From contig NZ_JBGKBE010000002.1 in assembly GCF_041358175.1 (NCBI RefSeq), positions 186,001 to 250,000 on the forward strand: a stretch of 64,000 nucleotides of DNA, in the 5' to 3' direction. A program made the translations under genes and the position numbers. The DNA comes from Muriicola sp041358175 (GTDB lineage: Bacteria > Bacteroidota > Bacteroidia > Flavobacteriales > Flavobacteriaceae). How positions within the stretch are numbered: the stretch's first letter is position 1; every line of letters starts with the position of its first letter. A model generated the notes under the pieces. That model did no database searches and was not told the origin of the DNA. It worked only from the letters and a program-made list of their open reading frames with translations. Below, piece after piece: positions 53,137 through 61,518 of this stretch.

Positions 53137-53230
53137 CTTTGAAGTTTTAATAAAATTAGAAAATCCTCGAGGGGGCATTTCGCAAAAATTAATTACTTGT
53201 TAACGGCTTTATGAACAATAGACATTGAGC

Positions 53231-53752
53231 TTACAGTAATTCTTTAGCGATTTCTTCCCAGCTATTGACCCTTTCGAAGTGATTGGTGTGAATATTATGC
53301 GGAGAAGTGTAGAGTAGGGGTCGTCCTATAAAATTTTCCAGATTATGACTGCGATCGTCAATGAGGATATCGCCCCTTAAAATCTTTTTGTCCCCACACA
53401 GAATTCGATTCGTCCAATGAATAAAAGGAAAGTATTCATCGAGCCATTGATGCTTTTCGAGCAAGGAGTTGGGAAATTGCATAGCCGCAGAAGCCACGTA
53501 TAAGGCGTATTTTTCATTTAATTCCTCAAGAACTTCAATGCTGCCAGGCATAGGCTTCAGGCCTCTAAAAAAGCCTTTGGCATAATAATGTTGCCAAATA
53601 CTTTCCTTCCTCGACTCTGGCACCTTTTGCCATACCTCATGGCCCATACATTCTTCTTTGGTTAGGCTTTCATCAAATTCCTTGTTGTAATATTCAATAT
53701 GTGCATTGTAAGTGTCTGCCATCACTTCATCCATGTCGACAAAAAGGATCAT
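53231..53752 (-). CDS. 5'(3')-deoxyribonucleotidase-like HAD phosphatase
   Basis: A 173-residue HAD protein. The nucleophile/acid aspartates are in FVDMDEVMADT (D6 and D8), threonine/serine motif II is in YVASAA, and the C-terminal acidic motif is ILIDDRSHNL. This pattern matches the NT5C type that dephosphorylates deoxyribonucleotides. It is divergent from the thioesterase gene with 214 bases between the starts, where a 15-bp palindrome lies. Confidence 0.87.
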   Translation of the reverse strand: MILFVDMDEVMADTYNAHIEYYNKEFDESLTKEECMGHEVWQKVPESRKESIWQHYYAKGFFRGLKPMPGSIEVLEELNEKYALYVASAAMQFPNSLLEKHQWLDEYFPFIHWTNRILCGDKKILRGDILIDDRSHNLENFIGRPLLYTSPHNIHTNHFERVNSWEEIAKELL

Positions 53753-53942
53753 ATGCTACGCTTTTCAGTAAAATTCTTAAAAATCCCAATAAAAGTACAG
53801 AGGCTTTGGATTACTTTAACAAAAGTCGTCGATTTTAAGTGGCAAAAAATGGGAGTTGATAATAATAGTACTCTTGATTTGTCAAATTGACAATTCGGTT
53901 AAATCCATTGCCTTTACTTTCCCAGGACCATGCTATAATTGG

Positions 53943-53950
53943 TAATTTTG
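53943..53950 (+). promoter_or_regulatory. Predicted -7 element of the thioesterase gene
   Basis: TAATTTTG matches TAnnTTTG, 16 bases before the ATG. No -33 TTG was found at normal spacing. Confidence 0.45.
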
Positions 53951-53966
53951 TGTCAAATTATTAACT

Positions 53967-54368
53967 ATGAGATTTCACACCAGAAAATGGGTAAAACCCG
54001 AAGACCTCAACGCCAATCAAACCCTCTTTGGAGGTAGATTATTAAGCTGGATTGACGAAGAGGCCGCATTGTATAGCATCATCCAGTTGGAAAACAAAAA
54101 GGTAGTTACCAAATATATGTCCGAAATCAATTTTATGAGTACAGCCCATCAGGGCGATATCGTAGAGATAGGGATAGAGGTCATTAAATTTGGGAAATCA
54201 TCACTCGTACTAAAATGTGAGGCGCGAAATAAAATGAACAGGGAAACCATTCTCACAGTAGACAATATCATAATGGTCAACCTCGATTCAGAAGGGAAAC
54301 CTCTTCCACACGGAAAAACAAAAATTGAATACGTAAAAGACCGCCTGGCAGATGAGGAGGACGACTAA
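53967..54368 (+). CDS. Acyl-CoA thioesterase, hotdog fold
   Basis: A 133-residue hotdog protein of the YciA/BACH type. The active-site region is NANQTLFGGRLLSWIDEEAA, with the conserved aspartate in WIDE. Strands with VEIGIEVIKFGKSSLVLKCEA complete the fold. It releases free fatty acid and CoA from acyl-CoA. It converges on the M19 dipeptidase gene with 1 base between them. Confidence 0.88.
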   Translation: MRFHTRKWVKPEDLNANQTLFGGRLLSWIDEEAALYSIIQLENKKVVTKYMSEINFMSTAHQGDIVEIGIEVIKFGKSSLVLKCEARNKMNRETILTVDNIIMVNLDSEGKPLPHGKTKIEYVKDRLADEEDD

Positions 54369-54369
54369 C

Positions 54370-55653
54370 TTATTGCATCTCCTGAGCTACGGCCTGGACT
54401 TCATCGAGGACGCGAAGTAAATTTTCACCCCATAATTTTGCGATCTGTTCTTCAGTATATCCCCTTTTTACCAGCTCCAGGGTAACATTGAAGGTTTCAG
54501 AGGCGTCAGACCAGCCTTCAATTCCTCCACCTCCGTCGAAATCGGAGCTTATCCCAACATGGTCAATTCCTATCAGATTAACCATATAATCGATGTGATC
54601 CACAAAATCAGATACATCAACAGCCGGGGGCGCGTCAGCTTTTGTAGCTGCTAATTCTTTACCAATTGCCATTACCCTCGGGTAATTTTCGATAAACTCA
54701 GCTCGCTGCTCAGGGCTCAGAGATCTGAATTGGGATCTTTCATACCAGTTAATACCAAGAGAATCAGCCACTTGCTGATATACTCCCTTCATATACGCCT
54801 TATATTTTTTGTCTTTTTCTGTATTCAGATAGGAACTAAAGGCAACTGTCTGTACTACACCTCCGTTTTCTTTTAACCAGAGCAGTTGTTCATCATCGAG
54901 GTTCCGACTATGGTCGCATAAGGCCCGGGCCGAAGAGTGAGAGGCAATCAGCGGAGCTTTACTCAGTTCAAACATTTGTTTTATGGATGACTTGGCAGGA
55001 TGAGATATATCGATCATAATACCAAGCCTATTCATCTCATATACAGCCTTTTTGCCTAATTCACTTAAACCATTATGTAACCATACACTATCTGCTTCTC
55101 CCGTGTTTGAATCGGCGAACTGACTGTGACCGTTATGCGAGAGGGATACGTATCGTGCGCCCATTTCGTGGTATTTTTCAAAATTTGCCAGATCTTCTCC
55201 CATGGGATAGGCGTTCTCCACGCCAATCATAGCTACTTTTTTACCTTCAGCGTGTAGTTTTCGCACATCATCTGAGCTGAGTGCCAAACCGATTTTTTCA
55301 GGAGCTATTTCCTCGCATAATCGATGGATGGCATCAAATTTTGCCATGGCATTTTCTTCCGCCCGTGCATAGGCAGTGGGCGTCAGCGAATCCTGTCCTG
55401 TGTAAACTATGAGCCAGGCGACATTTAATCCGCCTTCTTCCATTTTAGGCAGATTTAACTGGGTTTGCAGCCTTTGAGTGTAGTTAACACTGTCTGTGAA
55501 ATTGTTCACATTGATATCATCATGAGTATCAATGGTGATTACACTTTCATGGATTTTTTGTGCTTGGGCCATCAATGCTTCGATATCCTGTTTTTTGGAT
55601 TCTGTACAGGATAGTATCGCCAAAAGACAAATTAAAGGGATGAAATACTTCAT
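54370..55653 (-). CDS. Membrane dipeptidase (peptidase M19), lipoprotein
   Basis: A 427-residue protein from the ATG at 55653, chosen because it gives a clean signal peptide with a lipobox (LLAILSC). A longer in-frame start would add 21 residues before it. Zinc-site residues appear in TIDTHDDIN (HxD), the bridging glutamate in IGVENAYPMG, and histidines in DISHPAKSS and IASHSSARAL. The family hydrolyses dipeptides, including L,D- and D-amino-acid types, and is probably in the periplasm or on the surface here. The kinase gene starts 85 bases away, divergently. Confidence 0.92.
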   Translation of the reverse strand: MKYFIPLICLLAILSCTESKKQDIEALMAQAQKIHESVITIDTHDDINVNNFTDSVNYTQRLQTQLNLPKMEEGGLNVAWLIVYTGQDSLTPTAYARAEENAMAKFDAIHRLCEEIAPEKIGLALSSDDVRKLHAEGKKVAMIGVENAYPMGEDLANFEKYHEMGARYVSLSHNGHSQFADSNTGEADSVWLHNGLSELGKKAVYEMNRLGIMIDISHPAKSSIKQMFELSKAPLIASHSSARALCDHSRNLDDEQLLWLKENGGVVQTVAFSSYLNTEKDKKYKAYMKGVYQQVADSLGINWYERSQFRSLSPEQRAEFIENYPRVMAIGKELAATKADAPPAVDVSDFVDHIDYMVNLIGIDHVGISSDFDGGGGIEGWSDASETFNVTLELVKRGYTEEQIAKLWGENLLRVLDEVQAVAQEMQ

Positions 55654-55738
55654 ATTACTCAGATTAGACCTACAAATAAAGCAATTTGACAACACATTCC
55701 ATAGCCTAGGTAACATTTAATTGGCTCCCCCTGCATTT

Positions 55739-57547
55739 ATGGGGATTTTAGTCAAGTATTTACCCATCAAAGCTCCGATCTTGAAATCTAAAAACCTACT
55801 TACCCAAATCTCCGATCTTGAATCGGCGCTCAATAATTTTTCATTTGAAGAACTCAGTACATCAGAAGCAGCCCGGTTAAAGCAATCTTTCGACCTGTTT
55901 AAAAATGAACTTGAAGCCAGAATTTGGGGTCACGATCCTGAGATTGAAGATCACTCAGAAAACAAGAATAAAAAGGAAAATTTACCCGGAGAGTCTGAAG
56001 GAAATGAATCACACCTTATTGCCAAAGTAAGCCATGAAATCAGAACTCCTCTGAATGGGATCATGGGCTTTGCAGATCTGATGAAAGAGGGAGAACTCAA
56101 TGAGCGGCAGGAAGAACAGGTGAATGCTATTCTGTCTGCCTCTAATACCCTGATGGATATCATCAACGAATTGCTAGAATATTCAAAGCTCCAATCTGGA
56201 GCAGAAGAGTTTAATATTGTCTCCTTTAATTTTCATAACCTTATCAGGGAAGTTTCTTACCTCTGTGATACGCTCATTGTGGATAAGAAAATCGCCTTCA
56301 TGGTCGAAACCGACCCTAAAATTCCGAAGCTCCTGTTGGGGGACCCTTCAAAACTGAGTCAGGTTTTGTTGAATTTACTGGGGAATGCAATAAAATTTAC
56401 AGAAGACGGTAAAATTGTTTTAAAGACAAAATTAAAGAGCATAAACAGTGGTATAGTAAGTATAGATTTTCAGATTTCGGATACGGGCATTGGAATACCC
56501 GGAGAAGACCTACTTCACATCTTCGATGCCTTTAAGCAGGCAAAACAGCATACCTTCTCAAAGTATGGGGGTGCAGGACTGGGCCTGAGTATTGTAAAGC
56601 AGATTGTTGACAGGCTGAGGGGTTCAATAGATGTTCAGAGCGAACCTGATAAAGGCACCGTCTTTACCATGAACCTTGAATATGAAATCGGGAAAGAAGG
56701 AAAGGCTCCATTGCCTGAAAAAACCAATTCGCAAGCTACAGGGATTGAATCCTTAAATGTTCTTGTGTTCGAAGACAATCCGTTAAATCAGTGGCTGATA
56801 AAAAAACGCTTAAAAGGCTGGGGCTGTACCTTCTTCGTTACAGAACACTGCGAAACTGGATTAAAAATTCTACAAAAAGAGAAAATCGACCTGGTCTTTA
56901 TGGATTTGCATATGCCCGTAGTTGATGGCTATGAGATCACGAGGAGAATAAGAGCTTCAGAAGATCCTGACATTTCCAGTGTGCCCGTCGTTGCTTTGAC
57001 TGCAGATTTCTCTGTAAATGACAAGGAAAAAGCGACTGAGGACGGGATCGATGATTTTATATTAAAACCTTATACCCCTGAGGAATTGTTAAATAAACTC
57101 ATCCAATACGGTTTGCCGGATTCAGATGATAAAAAAATAACTGAAATAAGTTCGGATGCGGGGTTAGTTCCAAAAAGGGAAGAGCTGAGTATGTCTATAG
57201 ACCTCACAGGGATGTTGGAGGATTGTATGGGAGAGGTTGATATGCTTGAAGAATTGCTGAAGCTGTTCAAAGGGAATGCTCTGGAATTTATTGGCAAGGC
57301 AAAATTGCATTTAAAAAATCAGGATTATGATCAATTGCAATTTGCGGCCCATAAACTTAAATCTGGACTCGCCATGGTACAGGCGGCAAATCTGCTTATT
57401 CTGATCCAACAAATCCAGGAACATTGTAAAACCGACAGGAACCACGATCAGATGCAGTATCTGTACGAACAATTTATCAAGGAATATCCGATGGTAGAAT
57501 TTGCCTTAGACAAGGAAATGACCCGATTACGCAAGGAAAACAAATAA
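55739..57547 (+). CDS. Soluble hybrid histidine kinase with receiver and HPt domains
   Basis: A 602-residue protein from the ATG at 55739; a TTG at 55721 would add six residues. An N-terminal region of about 90 residues has no membrane segment and no PAS domain. HisKA follows with H99 (SHEIRTPLNG), then an ATPase domain (N box LLNLLGNAIKFTEDG, G box GGAGLGLSIVKQI). A receiver domain follows with D389 in FMDLHMPVVDG, and a C-terminal HPt with H538 (AAHKLKSGLAMV). It holds a whole phosphorelay in one chain. A response regulator gene follows after 7 bases. Confidence 0.9.
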   Translation: MGILVKYLPIKAPILKSKNLLTQISDLESALNNFSFEELSTSEAARLKQSFDLFKNELEARIWGHDPEIEDHSENKNKKENLPGESEGNESHLIAKVSHEIRTPLNGIMGFADLMKEGELNERQEEQVNAILSASNTLMDIINELLEYSKLQSGAEEFNIVSFNFHNLIREVSYLCDTLIVDKKIAFMVETDPKIPKLLLGDPSKLSQVLLNLLGNAIKFTEDGKIVLKTKLKSINSGIVSIDFQISDTGIGIPGEDLLHIFDAFKQAKQHTFSKYGGAGLGLSIVKQIVDRLRGSIDVQSEPDKGTVFTMNLEYEIGKEGKAPLPEKTNSQATGIESLNVLVFEDNPLNQWLIKKRLKGWGCTFFVTEHCETGLKILQKEKIDLVFMDLHMPVVDGYEITRRIRASEDPDISSVPVVALTADFSVNDKEKATEDGIDDFILKPYTPEELLNKLIQYGLPDSDDKKITEISSDAGLVPKREELSMSIDLTGMLEDCMGEVDMLEELLKLFKGNALEFIGKAKLHLKNQDYDQLQFAAHKLKSGLAMVQAANLLILIQQIQEHCKTDRNHDQMQYLYEQFIKEYPMVEFALDKEMTRLRKENK

Positions 57548-57554
57548 GTCTCAT

Positions 57555-57920
57555 ATGAAAAAGATTTTACTCGCAGACGATGATGAATTACTGGCATCCC
57601 TCCTCAACTATAGGCTGGATAAAGCCGGGTACAAGGTGCATTGGTCCTGTGACGGTAGGGAAGTAAAAGAGCAACTCGAAAGGGAAATCCCCGATATTAT
57701 TGTGAGCGATATCATGATGCCTTATTTCTCCGGCCTCGAATTAGTAGACTACGTTAGAAATACCCTTGAATCTAAAGTGCCGATCATTATAATCTCGAGT
57801 GCGGGAAACGAGGAGAATGTACTCTCGGCATTTGAATTGGGAGCCAATGATTTTATAGCAAAACCCGTAAGCCCCTCAGAACTATTGGTGCGGGTGACGA
57901 GAGAACTGAGTAAACCCTGA
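57555..57920 (+). CDS. Single-domain response regulator
   Basis: A 121-residue receiver domain with no output domain. The acidic pocket is D8-D10, the phospho-acceptor D52 (IIVSDIMMPYFSG), and the conserved lysine lies in FIAKPVSPSELL. It probably takes phosphate from the HPt domain of the upstream hybrid kinase and acts by protein contact. The HEAT-repeat protein gene begins 3 bases after its stop, so that protein is a candidate target. Confidence 0.9.
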   Translation: MKKILLADDDELLASLLNYRLDKAGYKVHWSCDGREVKEQLEREIPDIIVSDIMMPYFSGLELVDYVRNTLESKVPIIIISSAGNEENVLSAFELGANDFIAKPVSPSELLVRVTRELSKP

Positions 57921-57923
57921 TTT

Positions 57924-60086
57924 TTGTTTAGAACAGAACTGACATATAACATATTCTCCCTCTTAAGTATTCCAAAGATCCATACGGATCTTTTGTGGGA
58001 TCTAAGTGTATTGTTCGGAAGTCTGTGTATACTCTATTTTGGTTTTATATTTTTCTTCCGGAATCGCCTTTCTGCTAAGTCGCAAAACATCAGTGAGCGG
58101 AGGAAACAACTCACTCCCATTATTAGTAATTTTTTGTTTCACGGAGAAGATGCCTCCAAGGAGGAGAAATACGAATATGTTGAACTCAAAGTTGAAATCA
58201 GGGAGTTTATCAAAGACCCTATCAATCGAAGTATCCTCAAAGAAATTCTTTTAGATCTGCAGCGCGACCTTACCGGGGATGCCCGACGTAGGTTGTTTTC
58301 ACTCTACAAGGATTTTGACCTCCATCTTGATGCCTTCGCCAAGCTCTACAGTTGGCGGTGGGAGGTTGTGACTAAGGGAATAGTTGAACTTACACAAATG
58401 CAGGTAGAGGAGGCCTACTTACAGATAAAAAAATTCATAAATCACAAAAAAAGTGTCATCCGCAGACATGCCCAGATTGCTACGGTTTCTTTGAACAGCG
58501 AAGGTATAGGGCAATTTCTCGATACAACCAGATATCCGATATCAGAATGGCAACAAATAAAAATTCTTGAAATACTGCGAAACAAGAAGGACTATATCCC
58601 ACCTAGCTTCGGGGTTTGGTTAACTTCTAAAAACAAAGATGTTGTTTTATTTGCGCTCAGGCTCATCAGACATTACAATCAGACCGACGCCAATGCCTCC
58701 GTAACTGAATTATTAAAACACAGGAATGAGGAGGTAAAGCAGGCAGCCATTGAATGTATTAAGGAATTCGGGATCGTGGAAGCGATTCCTACCTTAATGG
58801 CTGCTTTTAAAAAGTCGAAAAGAGATACACGCATATTTATTCTTGACGCAATAGGAACTATTGGAAAGGAAGAACACATTCCTTTTTTACTTGAAGTTCA
58901 CAGAAAAATCTCCAATTTCAATGTAAAGAGTAAGGCACTGAGTGCTATAAACTCCATTTCCCCGGAAACAGTCCTCCCACTTGAAAATCTTGATCCCGAG
59001 ATCATAGTTACAAAACGTCCTGTAGAACTGGAGAATGAAGAAAAAGAAACTACAGAAGACTCCGAATCCCTACAGATAAATGAAATACCCTCTGAGACGA
59101 TTGAAGATGATGTGGTGATCACTGAAGAGAACAGTGATTTCTTTTATGAGGATTTAGATGTTTTCGATTACTGTTTTATGGAAGAGCTTAACGAAATACT
59201 AGACAATCAGAAGATCGATGATACAGTGGAAGTACAATACCTTCCGCTCGATTTTTTACCTGTAGTAGTAGAAAAACCAACCCCCATGGAAAAGAAACGA
59301 CCTGAAAAGAAATCAAAAAGAAAGCTCAGGAAGCTTAAAGTTTCCTATGAGGAAGTTCATCCGGATGAAAACTTCAGGAAAGAACTAGAGGAGATCCTTA
59401 GCAGGGTAGAGGTTCCGGATGTAGACGGCAACATAGAGACCGAATATTTGAATTTTAACTTTCTCCCCTTTGTAATAGACGAGGACTCCGAAAAACAAAA
59501 CCTGCCTGCGATCATACGTCAAATCAATGAAATGGAAGTCGACGGGGTGGAGATCGTTATCCCTTCCAGGAAGGAAAAACAGCAGAAGGGAGATTTAGCT
59601 AACCATGAAGAACAGGGATCTGTGCAGGTAGACTTTGATGCCTGTGCCATGGTCAACTGGGAGGATGTTTCGTATGCAGGAGAACAATCTGAGGCAACAG
59701 AAAATACTAAAGAAAAAGTTGTCGAAACTAATTCAGTTCAGGAACAATTGGCCACGGCAACATCCACATATGGATTCAGCATTTTTGAGGAGCTCTTCAG
59801 AACCTGCGATGTCGACTCCAAACTTATCCTGATGAATGAAATTCTGGATATCGGAGACCAGAAGGAACTGATGTTCTTAAAAACACTTGATAAAGATCCA
59901 AACAGGAAGGTACGTGAAGCAGCTGGTAAAACGGCTGCATTGCTCAATAAAAGGCTTTCAAAGGAAAGATCAGATACAAAGGAAGAGGAGAACCTGGTGA
60001 AATGGGTGAATATTGATAAGTCAAAGGGTTTGTTAGAATTTGACCTGGATATTAGAGGAGTGCAATCTGAAAATACAAAACAATAA
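57924..60086 (+). CDS. Membrane-anchored HEAT-repeat protein
   Basis: A 720-residue protein from a TTG start, with a membrane segment at about residues 28-47 followed by arginines, so most of the chain is cytoplasmic. HEAT-like helical repeats lie at about 220-345 (LKHRNEEVKQAAIECIKEFG and similar) and a C-terminal pair at about 610-680 (DPNRKVREAAGKTAALL). A long, acidic middle region contains two related segments, EELNEILDNQK...FLPVVV at 420-449 and KELEEILSRVE...FLPFVI at 486-518. I infer a scaffold linking the signalling proteins to the glycosyltransferase, from its position. Confidence 0.82.
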   Translation: MFRTELTYNIFSLLSIPKIHTDLLWDLSVLFGSLCILYFGFIFFFRNRLSAKSQNISERRKQLTPIISNFLFHGEDASKEEKYEYVELKVEIREFIKDPINRSILKEILLDLQRDLTGDARRRLFSLYKDFDLHLDAFAKLYSWRWEVVTKGIVELTQMQVEEAYLQIKKFINHKKSVIRRHAQIATVSLNSEGIGQFLDTTRYPISEWQQIKILEILRNKKDYIPPSFGVWLTSKNKDVVLFALRLIRHYNQTDANASVTELLKHRNEEVKQAAIECIKEFGIVEAIPTLMAAFKKSKRDTRIFILDAIGTIGKEEHIPFLLEVHRKISNFNVKSKALSAINSISPETVLPLENLDPEIIVTKRPVELENEEKETTEDSESLQINEIPSETIEDDVVITEENSDFFYEDLDVFDYCFMEELNEILDNQKIDDTVEVQYLPLDFLPVVVEKPTPMEKKRPEKKSKRKLRKLKVSYEEVHPDENFRKELEEILSRVEVPDVDGNIETEYLNFNFLPFVIDEDSEKQNLPAIIRQINEMEVDGVEIVIPSRKEKQQKGDLANHEEQGSVQVDFDACAMVNWEDVSYAGEQSEATENTKEKVVETNSVQEQLATATSTYGFSIFEELFRTCDVDSKLILMNEILDIGDQKELMFLKTLDKDPNRKVREAAGKTAALLNKRLSKERSDTKEEENLVKWVNIDKSKGLLEFDLDIRGVQSENTKQ

Positions 60087-60088
60087 AC

Positions 60089-61516
60089 ATGGATAACGGC
60101 GTTTTTAATGTGGTTTTGGAGTACCTGAACATCGTTTTTCTGGTGTTTTCAGTGGTCTTGTTTACGCTGTACCTTTTTATGGCCTATCTGGCCACGCGTA
60201 ATTCGATCCACTACAAGCACAAAAATAGTTTTGGGAATATTTCAAAGACCCTTGGGTCTCCACTCGCGCCGGGAATAACCATAATTGCTCCTGCCTATAA
60301 TGAAGGGTTGACGATCGTTGAAAATGTGAGGTCCCTGCTCTCTTTGCAGTATGTGAACTACGAAGTCATGGTTGTAAATGACGGGAGCAAGGATGATACC
60401 CTGGAGAAACTTATAGAAGCGTATGATCTTAAAAAAATTGATAGGGATATCGACCCCGATATAAAGTCGAAAACCATCAGGGGAATCTATAAATCAGAAC
60501 AGCGTTCCTTTGCCAAATTAACGGTTGTTGACAAGGCAAACGGAGGGAAGTCGGATGCCTTAAATGCCGGTATTTATCTCTCGGAAAATAAGTATGTAGG
60601 CTGTATCGATGTAGACTGCTTGATAGTACCTGAGGCTCTTCTGCACGTTGTTAAGTCGTTCTACCAGCATTCCGAAAAACGTGTGATCGCAGTTGGAGGG
60701 GTAATTCGCGTGGCGAACTCTTGTAAAATATCGGGGGGGACACTGGAAGAGATCAGATTACCCAAGAATTGGTTGGCCAAATTCCAGCTTCTGGAATATA
60801 CGCGTTCATTTTTACTGGGGAGAATGGCGTGGGGCAGGATAGACAGCCTTTTAATTATTTCAGGAGCCTTCGGGTTTTTCGACCGGGAGATTGCCCTGGC
60901 AGTAGGTGGATATGACACAAATACTGTAGGGGAGGATATGGAGATTATCTTCAGGATGAGAAGATATATGCACGATATTGACGAACCTTATCACGTAGCC
61001 TATATTCCTGATCCACTTTGCTGGACAGAAGTACCTGAGGATCTTAAAATATTTGTAAATCAGCGCGATCGATGGTCACGAGGGAATTTGGAGACCCTGA
61101 ATACGCATAAGGACATGTTTTTTAACCCAAAATATGGCCGACTGGGTATGTTGAGTTATCCCTATTGGTTTTTTTATGAATGGCTGGCGCCCCTTCTCGA
61201 GTTTGTCGGTCTTCTGGCCATTGTATTGTTTATCTACCTGGGGATTATCAACTGGGAGTTCTTCATTGCCATTACTATTACCATTTATAGCTTCTCAATT
61301 ATGTTCTCTTTCTATGCGATTCTCTGGGAAGTCTATTCGTATAATCAGTACTCTAAAACCCGTGACATACTTACCCTGATGCTTGTTGCCATTCTGGAGC
61401 CACTGTTTTTCCATCCATTGGTAGTATGGTCTTCGGTTCGGGGGAATTACAAGAAATTATTTAAAATACGATCTGGTTGGGGCTCACAGGTTAGAAAAGG
61501 ATTTGCAAAAGCATAA
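60089..61516 (+). CDS. Processive-type GT2 glycosyltransferase
   Basis: A 475-residue membrane glycosyltransferase. One N-terminal membrane segment (13-35) and three or more C-terminal ones flank a GT-A domain. The catalytic and binding motifs D98 (VNDGSKDD), D174/D176 (CIDVDCL), E282/D283 (GEDMEI) and Q325RDRW are the D,D,D,Q(Q/R)xRW set of polysaccharide synthases such as cellulose, hyaluronan and PNAG synthases. It probably polymerises and translocates a surface polysaccharide. It follows the HEAT gene by 2 bases and precedes the sulfatase-like gene by 2. Confidence 0.92.
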   Translation: MDNGVFNVVLEYLNIVFLVFSVVLFTLYLFMAYLATRNSIHYKHKNSFGNISKTLGSPLAPGITIIAPAYNEGLTIVENVRSLLSLQYVNYEVMVVNDGSKDDTLEKLIEAYDLKKIDRDIDPDIKSKTIRGIYKSEQRSFAKLTVVDKANGGKSDALNAGIYLSENKYVGCIDVDCLIVPEALLHVVKSFYQHSEKRVIAVGGVIRVANSCKISGGTLEEIRLPKNWLAKFQLLEYTRSFLLGRMAWGRIDSLLIISGAFGFFDREIALAVGGYDTNTVGEDMEIIFRMRRYMHDIDEPYHVAYIPDPLCWTEVPEDLKIFVNQRDRWSRGNLETLNTHKDMFFNPKYGRLGMLSYPYWFFYEWLAPLLEFVGLLAIVLFIYLGIINWEFFIAITITIYSFSIMFSFYAILWEVYSYNQYSKTRDILTLMLVAILEPLFFHPLVVWSSVRGNYKKLFKIRSGWGSQVRKGFAKA

Positions 61517-61518
61517 GG

